Assembly (NCBI RefSeq): GCF_000003605.2
Contig: NW_003156737.1
Span: 88,512 to 110,303, forward strand
DNA length: 21,792 bases
Origin: Saccoglossus kowalevskii
Lineage: Eukaryota > Hemichordata > Enteropneusta > Harrimaniidae
Direction of reading: 5' to 3'
Position 1 is the first letter of the stretch. The number at the start of each line of letters is the position of its first letter. Under the pieces are notes generated by a model. The model saw nothing but the letters and a program-made list of their open reading frames with translations, was not told where the DNA came from and ran no database searches. Shown in pieces: positions 1 to 10,419 of this stretch. A program made the translations under genes and the position numbers.

Positions 1-3000
1 GTAGTGTGACAATAATGCGCTTACGTCATTCACACTAACCCCCAACAACAACGCAACAATGTAGTGGCAATAATGCACTAACAGTATTGCTCAGCAGTAA
101 CCTTTAACAGTAGTCGGCGCGATAATAAGTTCACATATGTGTATTCAAGCTTCTCATTGTAAGTTGTAGTATATAGTTCTACAACACTGCCGTTGAGCAT
201 AATAGGAGATGTGGATTTCACATAATCATAGAATAGCGACTACCCAAAGTTAAATCAGTACGTAAATAAAATTGATATGGGCACGATTGACCACCGCTGC
301 TGCTGAATCCCTATTTACCGCTGAGTTGTCAGTCCTTGGTAAATTACATCACTGGTGTGTTGCCATCTTGGAATTTTCCAACGCGGCAACCCGCTAACTT
401 CTGAGTCGGCGAACGGTCGTTCTGCTGAAAGTTGCCTCCCCAGACAGGAACCAAACTTTCACTAAGTGTTCATCTGATACATTTCAGTCGGTTTGAACAG
501 TCTACACCATCATGCAACCTTCTAGTAGTGGCGTGAAGCTAAGCGATTAGGTGCCGTACGCGAGCGCCGGTTCTAGTCATGCACGCAGTACGTGTTTACT
601 ATAATTTGAGTATTTACTTTGCCGTTTATTCGGTGTTATTTGCTTACTTTACTTCCTATGTCAACATCAACTATGAGTTTAAAAATTATTTCTCAGTACT
701 TCTCATCAACCAGTGTATTAACACACCTTTTTCTACATTGCTGGGATAAGTGAAATAATACAGACCATTTTAGCCCTCACCAGGACGCTTACTCATTGTG
801 TTACTTGATATTAATTTTATTAGTTCAAAATACTTTTTTAGTTATTTTTGTACTGAAATCCAGTTTCTAATTATGTTTTCTATTTTACTGTTCAGATCAC
901 GACACCCTACTGTAACAAGCTTTGACCTATCTATCCAATGTTTTCTTTTGTCTTATTTTCAACATATTCTAGAAGCTCTATTTATCTTCTAAATTATGTT
1001 TTTGTAATTAGTTACCAGAATATCTTATGAAAAACTGCTGGTATCACGAAATTATTGAAAGCTCTTTTATTGATGATTATAGACTCCAGAAATAGTGTCA
1101 TTTATTAGCAGACATCTGGTGAGCTTCAAACTGCAAGCTGGAAAAAAGAAACGGGAGAATAACAGCCACGTTTGGAAAATAAGGATGAAATATTATTTCA
1201 ATTTGGAAAAACGACTATTCAAACAACAATTTCATAACATTCTCATAACATAAGAAAAATGCGTTCACCTTTTTTGATTATTTCAATATATCAGCAATTG
1301 GAGCCTAAGTTAGGGCTGTCATTGCGACCCCTTAGCTCCTTGGTTGTTTATCAACATAGCATTTAACTACAGACCCACATACATGTGAACATTACCAGAT
1401 TGCGCTAATAGTCGGAATTTGGTTTCTCCTCGCAGCAGTCTTCCAAGTGCAGGTTAGTGTACGATATATGTTTATCAAAACGATATTCTGAAGTGTCTTC
1501 TCTGTGAACATTGAGTAGAGCTATTCTTGTTGTGCATTACTACACAGTACTGGACTAATAATACTTTTGTTAACCTTTCAAAATATTTACTCTTTATTAA
1601 TCGATGTTGAACATCCAATGTGTATTACATTGTTGCAACATGTTGTTTATAAGTGTTTAAACTAATTTGACCGCAATCTACGAATATGTGTCTGCCTGTA
1701 TGAATGTTTAGTTGTGTGATGTGCTTTTTCCCGTCAATACCTTAAAAAACAATGGCTTAATTGAGATGGTACTTTGTATTAAATTGCATATAACACTTAT
1801 TCATTGTGTTGCCTATCATCTAGCTGAATCTGCTTAGATGCTAAAACAAGCAGTTGTATAATAAATGTTCAGTAAGCATCAATAGTTTTGAATTTAGAAG
1901 CATCTTCTATCATTTATATTATGTGGATCTGTAGTTTTATGCTTTGTGTTAATGTCCACTGGAAAGTATATGTGATATCGTAAATGTCTGTCCTGCCCAT
2001 TGTCTCCAATCTATATTTTTTACTGTCAATAATAATGAATGAGCTCATAAATTTCGTGATGTTATACACCATCTTATTTTGGCTTGTAAATTTTAATAAA
2101 GTCTTCACATAAATTCTTGGTCCATTATTTATAATAACTCTTGATTGAGGCTACACAGATATGTTTTTTAGGGGTTCAAATTCCGCAAACCTAAATCGGA
2201 GAACCAATTGAATGACCGCCGTTTTTGCACAGTGCAAGCACCGTCGTACTTCCTTCCGACCATATCTTTATTTTTCACGTGTCTAATACGATATCATTCA
2301 AGCATCACGCATAAATCCTAAATGGTATGTGCACGAACATTAGTCTCACAGTTTAGGTTGATATGGTTATTGGATAATGCCCAATATCAGCATTCGGAGT
2401 TCGACTCGTTTAATGCGGTTCATATTATTTTAGCTTCTATACACCCCAAATTACCGATATTGGGCGATAATCTCATAATACATTAGTCTTATAAAAGAAG
2501 CGTAATATTGGATTCAAACAGGCGTAATTTTGTATTAAATGAATATAATCTAACATCATCTACATAACAACATCTACATTAGACATCATATATTTTTTTT
2601 ACTAAAATGCATTAATTCAAAATGGCTTTATTTTTCATTAGTTTAATATTAAACTTTTTTAAACACAGATAACAGGCAGACCCGACAACGCTTTTTAGGT
2701 AAAAGCATATTAGTCGATATCATAGTGAAAGATCAATGTCTATAAATATTCGTAAAAAGACATAAACTAATCCCAAAGTTGTTGGATGTTAACATGTAGT
2801 ATGGTCTCAGGAGTAATAAACTCTCCGACATCAGAGAAAAACATGTTTATTGAATTAACTTTTGTTATATGTCATCTATATTACCACGCTTCTATTATTG
2901 TATGGTTAAAATATTGCACGGTCATATCAATATACTGCCCCTGTTCTGTGGTGTTTTACAATTTATTTTATACTCAACAAACATCTTTTAATAATAAATA

Positions 3001-3128
3001 TTATTATTAATATCAATACTTTCTGAATAGGCAAATATTGGTGGTCGGATTCCCAGAAGCTATAGTTACATATATCAATGGATAAAGTATGATACAAACA
3101 AACACGCAATACTATATTCTTATTTCAG
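1..3128. other. AT-rich region with no recognisable gene
   Basis: No frame here shows domain-like sequence or exon signals I can defend; the few ATG-initiated frames of 60-75 codons have compositions expected of random AT-rich DNA. Small signals seen: an inverted repeat of gcccaatatc (2379-2388) with gatattgggc (2456-2465), and a box-B-like string gagttcgactc (2397-2407) without a matching box A. The missing 5' exons of the lectin gene that starts at 3129, including any signal peptide, would have to lie here or further upstream, but I could not find them. Confidence 0.5.
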
Positions 3129-3671
3129 GACCTGCGTTGATTGGCACTAGCGAAGATATGAAGTTGTACACAAAAGGTTATGCTGAGAAAAAGTGGGATG
3201 GTCCTGTTCAAAATTCATGCTGTATGATGAGAATTGCAGTTATGCCTGACGGTAGGTTACTTGGAGTCGGTGAAGACAATCAACTATATACTAACATGTC
3301 AATTTATGTGACTGTAAGATGGTACAATCATCGCTGTATCCTCAACCACAGGCACAAAACTGATGACTCGTCCCGATGTGAACAGTGAATGGACAACCAG
3401 CCGTAAATTCAACGATGTTGTTCGCATTGATGTACTGCCAGACGGCACAGTTTTAGGTATCACTAAAACAGGAGGACTCAAGCGACGTGTTGGTGGAATT
3501 GATGGTACATGGCAATACCAGAGAACTTTTCAATTCAACCTGACGGAATCGTACTAGGTATTGAAAAAGGCGGATGTGGTGTTCACGCCCTTGACTTAGA
3601 GACTGGTAAATGGGGAGAACAATTACCTGAATCTGAATGTGTAACAGCTATTGTGTCTCCTGGTAATTTGA
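3129..3671 (+). pseudogene. Tectonin/tachylectin-like repeat exon of a lectin gene, with two frame changes
   Basis: The exon follows acceptor tatttcag (3121-3128) and ends before donor gtgagt (3672). Both boundaries are phase 1 and the length is 543 bases, a multiple of three. It encodes about 40-residue repeats of a beta-propeller type: GVGEDNQLYT with NSCCMMRIAVMPDG in the first, then NSEWTTSRKFNDVVRI and VLPDGTVLGI, then QPDGIVLGIEKGG. Such repeats resemble tectonin/tachylectin-type sugar-binding propellers; this is family knowledge, not a search result. The first repeat reads in frame 2, the middle from about 3318 in frame 0, and the last from about 3510 in frame 2 again, so two shifts cancel. 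The original frame has stops at 3386-3388 and soon after. At both junctions the repeat is short by several residues, which points to deletions rather than single-base errors. Translation through this copy would fail. A functional propeller would also need more repeats than the three or so visible. Confidence 0.6.
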
Positions 3672-4259
3672 GTGAGTACAGTGTTCATAATACAACATAA
3701 TCATTATTTGCATTCTACCTGACGAAAAATAGAAGAGAATATGCAAATGATTGTAATTATTTTTATTGTGTTTTAGAAGTTGGGTAAGCACGTGAACTAA
3801 ATCTGAACACGCAGAAGTTTTAAAAACTAAGAACTAGTTGTTAGATAAATGAGACCCATGTATATTCCATTTTTTGGTCATTAAATTTGTACTTTTTTGT
3901 ACTATAAATTTGTACAATTTGATAAATGTTATGGCGCATGTAATCATGAGTTTATATTTCTAATTTAACCATAATTAGCAATATTGTAGAATCTTAAAAA
4001 AAAATGTGACATATGTATGTATATGTCTAGGTTGTCAATTGTTTCACTTCCTCTGAATTAATTTAATCTGTATTTGATAGTATCAATAGTTATTTGCCTC
4101 CGCAAAAACTGTCGTTTGCATATATTATTACTTTATTTATTAAGTTTCAAGGCAAGGTTAAAATAGGTGAACTATGTATTAATCATATCACCCTTCTGTC
4201 TTAGGTGTATGAAACAGAATAATTACTAGCTATAGCAACATATATATTTCTATTTAAAG
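3672..4259 (+). other. Intron of the lectin gene
   Basis: Starts with donor gtgagt at 3672 and ends with the acceptor tatttaaag at 4251-4259. An alternative donor (gtaatt at 3663) also gives phase 1 and would drop three codons. The content is AT-rich with no repeat or ORF of note. Confidence 0.5.
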
Positions 4260-4415
4260 GATTCCCTGAGCCGACTGAAGAACCAAAAACAGAAGCACCA
4301 ACCGAGGCCCCAACAGATGCACCAAGCGAGGCTCCAACATATGCACCAACAGAGGCACCAACGAAGGCACCAACGGAGGCTCCAACAGAAGCAACGCCAT
4401 CACCACCACCTTCGA
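4260..4415 (+). CDS. Glu-Ala-Pro-Thr repeat linker exon of the lectin gene
   Basis: A 156-base exon, phase 1 at both ends, between acceptor tatttaaag and donor gtacgt (4416). After the split first codon it reads FPEPTEEPKT, then about nine four-residue units of the type EAPT with variants (DAPS, YAPT, KAPT), and ends EATPSPPPS. The DNA is a degenerate 12-base tandem repeat based on gcaccaacagag. Such Thr/Pro-rich stretches are commonly extended, O-glycosylated spacers in secreted animal proteins; here it would separate the propeller-like repeats from the FTP lectin domain. The frame is open throughout and joins its neighbours in phase. The opposite strand has an open frame rich in Val, Gly, Ala and Ser, which is only a shadow of this repeat. 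Confidence 0.65.
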
Positions 4416-5378
4416 GTACGTAATCATTCAACATTTAAAACGTTCTGACTGCATTTTAAAGCGCCTTACTATGAGCTACAAATTCCGACTCATGGTATTG
4501 GTTGTTATAGTGTAAACATGTGAATGTGTTGCCCATTCGTCGTTCTCGCTTCGCCCATTAAACACGCTTTCATTGGAATATTTTTCATTACCTCGCATGT
4601 ATGAGCGATGATATATCATTTGCCAAATTATGAAGACCGATATTTCTACATACAATTTAATCTGGTCACATCTTTCTAGTTGAGATAGTGTATGTCAATA
4701 TATAGATGTGAAACGTCATTGTGATATTCCACATATACCTCAGATTATTATTGGAACGCACACACTTGTCGTTGAATCCCATCTCGAACTAGTGGGGTTT
4801 GAATTTGTAAATAAGGTGAAAATGCCTGTAGGCCAATGCATGTGTTTTCATGTAATATATCATACCATCTGCAATTGACACGTCACTGTCTGTTACAGTA
4901 TAATAAATTGAACAACATCTATATAAAGGTGTATTAAAAGCGATCGTTACTCACGCACATCCCTAAATATATACTTCTGTATTTTTCGAAAACGTCTGTC
5001 TATATTGAGTATTAGCTTGATATTACTTTTCAATATACCCGTGCACAACAGAGTGAGTATGACAAGGTCGCTGATGTGGAACTGTTGCAGCTGTTTTATT
5101 ATCACAAGCAACAGCAAAAGGTAGGGAATTTTTTTCATATTTTCACATTTTATCATACTCTGTGCTCGATAAAGCTACCACTACAGCTTTTCTCACCGGT
5201 ACCAGTAGTTCCAGTCGCGAGTCGCAAATGACCCGTGAGGAGTACAATTTTTGTCTCAATTTGGTGGCAAAACATTTGAATTTTTCATATGAAAAAAATA
5301 TAATTTGAACTTAGTTCACATGAAAAGTAGCAAACAACAAATAATCGAACATAGTATGTACATATACATATATTCCAG
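4416..5378 (+). other. Intron of the lectin gene
   Basis: Runs from donor gtacgt (4416) to acceptor tattccag (5371-5378). No coding frame, transposon or structured element was recognised in it. The segment tatgtacatatacatat near its 3' end recurs at 9828, but it is low-complexity. Confidence 0.5.
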
Positions 5379-5588
5379 AAAATATTGCACTAAGGGGAAC
5401 AGCAAGCCAAATCAGCAATGCTTATAGTGGACCACCTAATTACGCTATTGATGGAAATGACGATTCCATATATCGTCATCACAGGTGTAGTTGTACTGCA
5501 AAGGAACAGGACGCTTGGTGGAAACTAGATTTGGGAGAAACATACTCTATATCTGAAGTGGTAATAACAAATCGACAAGATTGTTGTT
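5379..5588 (+). CDS. FTP (fucolectin-type F5/8C) lectin domain, N-terminal exon, copy 1
   Basis: A 210-base exon, phase 1 to phase 1, with acceptor tattccag and donor gtaagt (5589). It encodes the first half of a fucolectin/tachylectin-4/pentraxin-1 (FTP) domain: NIALRGTASQ at the start, then NYAIDGNDDSIY, CSCTAKEQDAWWKLDLG, VVITNRQDCC at the end. The AIDG, WWKLDLG and NRxDCC blocks are the family hallmarks. In characterised members a His-Thr follows the Ser-Cys pair and one His plus two Arg bind fucose. Here the position 26 residues before the first Arg is Cys (codon 5492-5494) rather than His, while the NR and (after splicing) ER arginines remain. Binding specificity may therefore be altered or lost. 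It splices in phase to 5911 to complete the domain. Confidence 0.8.
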
Positions 5589-5910
5589 GTAAGTATATAC
5601 CAATTAAAAAAATAATACACGGAACGTAATATTATTTTTTCAGTTTTCGTTCTTTGTAAGATGTTTGAAATTAACAATTTGAATCGTAAACTGAAATATA
5701 CCATATCCATTATTTTTCGAATTGGTGCAATATGTTCATAGATGTAGTTGCTTATTTATAAAATGGTAATCATAATTTCATGTCTAAATAACACAGACTT
5801 TAAATATTTCATTTCATTATAGTTTCTTGAAGTAATGTCATTCATCGCCCGTAGGAATCAATATCCCTCAATAAACCCAACACCATAAAAATGCATATTC
5901 GATATTTCAG
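5589..5910 (+). other. Intron within the FTP domain, copy 1 (empty site)
   Basis: 322 bases from donor gtaagt to acceptor cgatatttcag. Its first ~110 bases and last ~120 bases match the intron of copy 2 (from 6558, and up to 8864), so the exon pair was duplicated together with this intron. The string tatttttc at 5711-5718 sits where the 2.0-kb insertion interrupts copy 2. Confidence 0.7.
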
Positions 5911-6135
5911 CTGAGAGAATTGACGGAGCTGTGGTGTCAGTTGGTGACAGTTATGATATAAGCCAAAATGATCAATGTGGAGATCAAATAGACTGGAACG
6001 CCAACACATATGGAGAGAAGATCACATTTGATTGTCAGCTCAGTGGGCGATATGTTGCCGCACAACTGAAAGATCATAACAACTATCTACAGCTGTGTGA
6101 AGTGGAAGTGTTTGGAAAAAAACAATCATCGCCGG
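5911..6135 (+). CDS. FTP lectin domain, C-terminal exon, copy 1
   Basis: A 225-base exon, phase 1 to phase 1, with acceptor cgatatttcag and donor gtaagt at 6136. The junction codon is Ser (T+CT), giving NRQDCC-SERIDG across the splice, which is the conserved fucose-site segment. It continues GAVVSVGDSYDISQNDQCG, DWNANTYGEKITFDCQ, LSGRYVAAQL and YLQLCEVEVFG, then a short Ser/Pro tail. The GRYV and LCEVEV blocks close the FTP beta-sandwich in known members. Cysteines expected for the domain disulfides are present. Together with 5379-5588 it makes a domain of about 145 residues, the usual family length. The frame is fully open. Confidence 0.8.
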
Positions 6136-6347
6136 GTAAGTAATATCAAAGAAGATGGATGTAAGTGTTCAAGAATTGAGAACTTCATATTTTCGATCAT
6201 CCAACTGATGATTGCGTGATAATGAATCAATTATTAAAACAAAAACTTTAGTTTCACTAACAGCACAAACATGAAAACACGTATATTTGGCAAAATGTGA
6301 CATTCTTATAAGATCTAACTAATTGTTACTATGTTGTACTTAAATAG
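6136..6347 (+). other. Short intron between FTP copy 1 and copy 2
   Basis: Donor gtaagt at 6136 and a weak acceptor tacttaaatag at 6337-6347, whose polypyrimidine tract is poorer than those of copy 1. No other feature was seen. Confidence 0.45.
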
Positions 6348-6557
6348 AAAATGTTGCAATAAAAGGAATAGCAAGTCAAATCAGCAATGCTTATAGTGGA
6401 CCACCTAATTACGCTATTGATGGAAATGATGATTCCATATATCGTCATCGCAGGTGTAGTTGTACTGCAAAGGAACAGGACACTTGGTGGAAACTAGATT
6501 TGGGAGAAACATACTCTATATGTCAAGTGATAATAACCAATCGGTAAGATTGTTGTT
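6348..6557 (+). pseudogene. FTP lectin domain, N-terminal exon, copy 2 (nonsense mutation)
   Basis: 210 bases aligned end to end with 5379-5588 and differing at only a small number of positions; the donor gtaagt follows at 6558 in the same place. It keeps ISNAYSGPPNYAIDGNDDSIY and the same His-to-Cys CSCT motif, so that change predates the duplication. Differences include NIALRGTA to NVAIKGIA and ISEVV to ICQVI. The Gln codon of NRQDCC has become TAA (6545-6547), removing the end of the segment that carries the fucose-site residues. Spliced from copy 1 the frame would stay open up to that stop. This is a broken exon, not a functional one. Confidence 0.8.
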
Positions 6558-6678
6558 GTAAGTATATACCAATTAAAAAATAATACATGGAATGCAATAA
6601 TATTATCACAAATGTTATTCTTTGTAAATCGTTTGATATAAACAATTTGAATCATAAAATAAAATATATGAAAATTTC

Positions 6679-8691
6679 TGCTTACAACTGTTAAAAGGGG
6701 AATTTGGATTATAACAGGAGCTAAATCCAACTTTAAGCTTATAATCGGTCCATTCAGTTAATCGGATTATTTAAAAGTTTCAAAATAACACAAATTAGCC
6801 TATGAAAAGGTTAATTTATTACCAACAAATAAATGAATATAAAATCCGTTACAATTCTAAAAAAAAAATCGAATTATTCTTCATAATACGCGCGGTGAAC
6901 TTTTTTGATTCACTCCGACGACTAAACCATGAATGTCACTTGAGTTTATACATATTCTGGATATTGTACTGAATTAAATAAAAAAATAATAAATAGAACA
7001 TCAGCGAGCTCGAGATATAAAAATGACAAGTGAGCTGCGGACACAGTCACTTTATTGAAATCTTTGCGTCACACCTCTCAAGGCAGCATCAGTACCGAAC
7101 GCCAATCTCTTGATTGGAGATTTGTGTTGAAATACAATCATTTTCTGTTGCGGTATACGCAAGACGGTGAACAACTTATGTTTTTTAACATCACTTCACC
7201 CATCAATTTGTAAAAATCCGTTATTCAAAATCCAAAATAATCACAACCTCATCGGAATCCATTTTCTATTCTTACCCACAAGCCACACCCAGACCAATCA
7301 TCAAAACGAGCAGTCTGGGCACAGCACAATCCCTCCACAAAGAACTGTTGTCTGGTGTATACTCTGATCATGGAGGTGTTTCTACCTCCATTCTCTGATC
7401 GATGCCGTAGACTTCCTGTTTGTAATGATATATTTCACTATCACGTTAAACCAAATAAAAATCATTCTAAACTTACATACTAATACCAAATTGATTCTGA
7501 ATTCATTGTTCAGGGAGAAAGTAATGACATTTGCAATAATATTCGTCTAGCAGGTCCGGATTGTAACGTTCGGTTGACGAATACAACAGTACTGATTGGA
7601 CCAGGGAACTGTAATTAGCGTGCTTCAAAATGATAAATCTTGGCCGATCGTACTTTCACAAAGGACCTGTTTATACCGACCAAATATACAGCACCAATTT
7701 CACCCAACCTTTCGCTCGCTTCTGCTTTTCAATTATTTTTTACGCACTTTTGTAACCGCTTGTTGAATAACTTCCGTTTTATTTTTTGACCGCGCGAACC
7801 CAGAAATATCGCCCGTCTGCTCGGTCGCATTTTAAATACATGGATTTGGAATTTTTTTTCGGAAAAACGCATTAATATGTTTCTTGTTTCTCTGCTCTCT
7901 GTTCTAAGGCCCTAGCCCTAGCCCTAGCACTGCCTGTATCACGTAAATGTCATATTTTTGAAACGAGGTAGCAGCCCTTATTCAAACGGAACATAGTCCC
8001 GCTCTATCACTGTATCAGCTTGTTGTGGAACGTAACTAGAGGTCATAGTTCAAGTTGCGTTTGCGAACGATAAAAGGGTTGCTTGATTTGAAGTGTCTTT
8101 CAGAATTAAATAACGATTAATACTCGTTTTATCCTCAAACGTTAGCATTAAATAGCATTAAAACAACAATATCGAAAACTCATGTGCCAGTGAACAGTTT
8201 TTGGACAAACGTGCGAGCAAATATAGTCGTTTTTCGGCCGGAAATTAAGAAATATGCGTTCATTAAAAATGCGATAAAAGCTGGAGATTGGGCGAAATGA
8301 ATACTGTTCAGTGACTGTTGCCAGTTTATAGCTTGACATGGTAGGCGTTGGTAGTATATGCCGGGAGGGATTCCAGAGAGGGAACAGTCAACCCGCCTTT
8401 TACGGGGAAAACGTGAATTATCGACAGATTTATTTCGTTCTTACATGTAATATTAGGTTTTGAGGGCTGATAAGTTTAAAAAAGATTGCTAAATCAACCT
8501 AAAAGTATGCGTTTAGAGAAGTTGGTTTGCCAGTACGTAATCGATTGTTAACACCTAGGCTACTTTATTGACATTGGCTGTTTATTTCATGGTTTTGGCA
8601 CTTAAGGTGGCTGACTAGCAGTGTCGACAACGTGCACAAAAGGAACATTCTGTGCACGTTTTCGACACGAATTAAAAACCAGTTGTAAGCA
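6679..8691. mobile_element. 2.0-kb insertion with 12-bp terminal inverted repeats (DNA transposon relic)
   Basis: The element begins TGCTTACAACTG (6679-6690) and ends with its exact reverse complement CAGTTGTAAGCA (8680-8691). It is flanked by aaaatttc on the left (6671-6678) and tatatttc on the right (8692-8699), which match at six of eight positions, as an aged 8-bp target duplication would. The duplicated intron in copy 1 has one copy of a similar string, tatttttc, at 5711-5718, and homology between the introns resumes just outside the insertion. Inside I see no transposase frame; there is a strong hairpin near the right end (8621-8668) and three CCCTAG units (7910-7927). Eight-base duplications are typical of hAT and some other cut-and-paste superfamilies, but the termini do not let me name one. 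It is probably a nonautonomous or internally decayed element. Confidence 0.65.
8621..8668. repeat. 18-bp inverted repeat forming a hairpin
   Basis: Left arm gtgtcgacaacgtgcaca (8621-8638) pairs with right arm tgtgcacgttttcgacac (8651-8668) at 17 of 18 positions, around a 12-base loop. It lies just inside the right terminal repeat of the 2.0-kb insertion, so it may be a subterminal structure of that element. It is shorter than an animal pre-miRNA. Confidence 0.75.
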
Positions 8692-8864
8692 TATATTTCA
8701 ATATGATTACATGCCATATATATCTTGAATTATGTCTAAATCACACAAACGTTGAATTGAATTATAGTTTATTGAATTTATTTCATAAATTGCCCGCGCA
8801 CTAATATATTCAATATCTCTCAACACACCCAACACCTTTAAAACATGCATATTCGATATTTCAG

Positions 8865-9057
8865 CTGAGAGAATTGACGGAGCTGTTGTGTAAGTTGGTG
8901 AAAGTTCTGATATAAGCCAAAATACCCAATGTAGAGATCAAATAGACTGGTACGCAAACACATATGGAGAGAAGATCATATTTGAATGTCAGCTCAGTGG
9001 GCGTTATGTTGATAATGACAACTATCTACAGCTGTGTGAAGTGGAAGTGTTTGGAGG
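8865..9057 (+). pseudogene. FTP lectin domain, C-terminal exon, copy 2 (nonsense and deletion)
   Basis: Homologous to 5911-6135, with the same acceptor cgatatttcag and about 120 bases of matching upstream intron. The Ser codon after GAVV is now TAA (8891-8893). The Cys of QCGD has become QCRD, and five codons are missing after GRYV, where copy 1 has AAQLKDHNN and this copy has DNDN. The conserved end LCEVEVFGG is present, but then the similarity stops, with no donor gtaag at the position used by copy 1. With the stop in 6348-6557, this makes the second FTP module a pseudogene. An ATG-initiated frame of 63 codons from 8964 is only the residual downstream part of this exon running into intergenic sequence. 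Confidence 0.8.
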
Positions 9058-10419
9058 GAAAGGCATTTCTTGTTCACTGTAGTGGAAACATTAGTAGAAT
9101 AAACTATATTTGTACAGTGATCGACGGGAATGAAGAATTCACATTATTAAATTAATGTCATTAAAATGGGCGATTCTCAATCAAATTAACATGTCCTTTT
9201 GATTAAATTATTGAGTTTTTTTCGGGAACTATTTGTGTTACTTTATGAATCCATTGGTCAATATCGCGAAAACGTTATTACACCGTTTGGTATTTTTGTT
9301 TCATTACTAATGTTTACAACTTAATTTCACAAACCCTAATCGCATGTCACTATATTATATTATCATATGACATGGAAAATATTGTTCCATTACGTGACGT
9401 GTAAGACGCAATATCACTGCAACTAAGGCACGGTATAAGAACGCTTAGCTCAGTGTTAAGATGATATCTGCTATATTATAAATATGCTATCGGGAACAAA
9501 TCATCGAACACCAAATCTAAATCGATCGGTCAGTCTCTAATCATTATAGTGTACCTTGTGAAGAATTTGTAAGGTTCAGTACATCTGTTAATTGTGTCAA
9601 GATAATTTGACGACTTGTGTATCGCATGGGTTAGATTAAAATGTTTACCGGAAATGTTGCGTTTTATTTAGAACCTAGTTTCCCAAATGATGGTTCAAGT
9701 GTTCAAATTGTTGTTTTTTTGTGAATAAAACCTTTTACTAAATAAAGCAAAAACAAATTTATAATTTTCCAATTTAAAAGTACATTGAACGATTTGTAGA
9801 CATTAGCAACATGGCTGTACACAATATGTACATATACATATCTTAAAATACGACATTCACGTTAATTCGTGTTTAGGGGTTTCATGGTTGGGAAATATTT
9901 ATATTTTAGTATACAAAATATATCAAGATCTGCTTCTGTCCTTAGCCCACAAAAAGCATAATCTATGCAAACCACGGCATTGTCTTTTTAACGAAAGCAT
10001 GCATATCGCTTTCTGTCAAGCTGCCCCAGAAACAACGTAATCTTAATTTGCTGACAGCAAACATAGTTATTCATAACCAAAAATACGTATTTTGCGGCAA
10101 ATGTGAAATGAATAAATATAACTAACTAACTTCCTTGATACATGCCTTCACAGGCAATTGTACGTGCTGTTAGAAAATCTGCATTTATCATTGTAAAAAA
10201 TATGCCATAGATTACTTTGGGAAGCGAGTATTAGCTATACATGATGACATACTTGATGGCACCCTTTATCCATTGTATGGTATTGTGATACAGTAATATG
10301 TTAAAAAAACACAAACCGTGTGAATGCAGTTTTTTTTCAATTTGTGAATAAAACTTTCCTTAGTTTACTTCAGACGCGGCGGCCTGTCTTCGTGTGAACT
10401 AAGCAGTATTGTCGTGATA
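9058..10419. other. AT-rich region with no recognisable gene
   Basis: No further lectin exon, polyadenylation arrangement or transposon protein was found here. Two similar strings, gtgaataaaacctttt near 9721 and gtgaataaaactttcc near 10346, might be fragments of a shared repeat. The true 3' end of the lectin gene is not identifiable. Confidence 0.4.

Noticed and set aside
3314-3351. A 38-base GT-AG interval (donor gtaaga, acceptor accacag) that might be an intron bridging the frame change in the repeat exon
   Set aside because: Too short for an animal intron, and it would remove the conserved DGTIIAV part of the repeat.
4201-4434. Minus-strand 77-codon frame rich in Gly, Ala, Ser and Val
   Set aside because: Antisense shadow of the EAPT tandem repeat on the plus strand.
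5354-5371. tatgtacatatacatat shared with 9828-9844, as a possible dispersed repeat
   Set aside because: Low-complexity TA-rich string; similarity does not extend beyond it.
7910-7927. Three CCCTAG units resembling telomeric repeat
   Set aside because: The animal telomere unit is CCCTAA, and three units inside a transposon are too few to mean a telomere relic.
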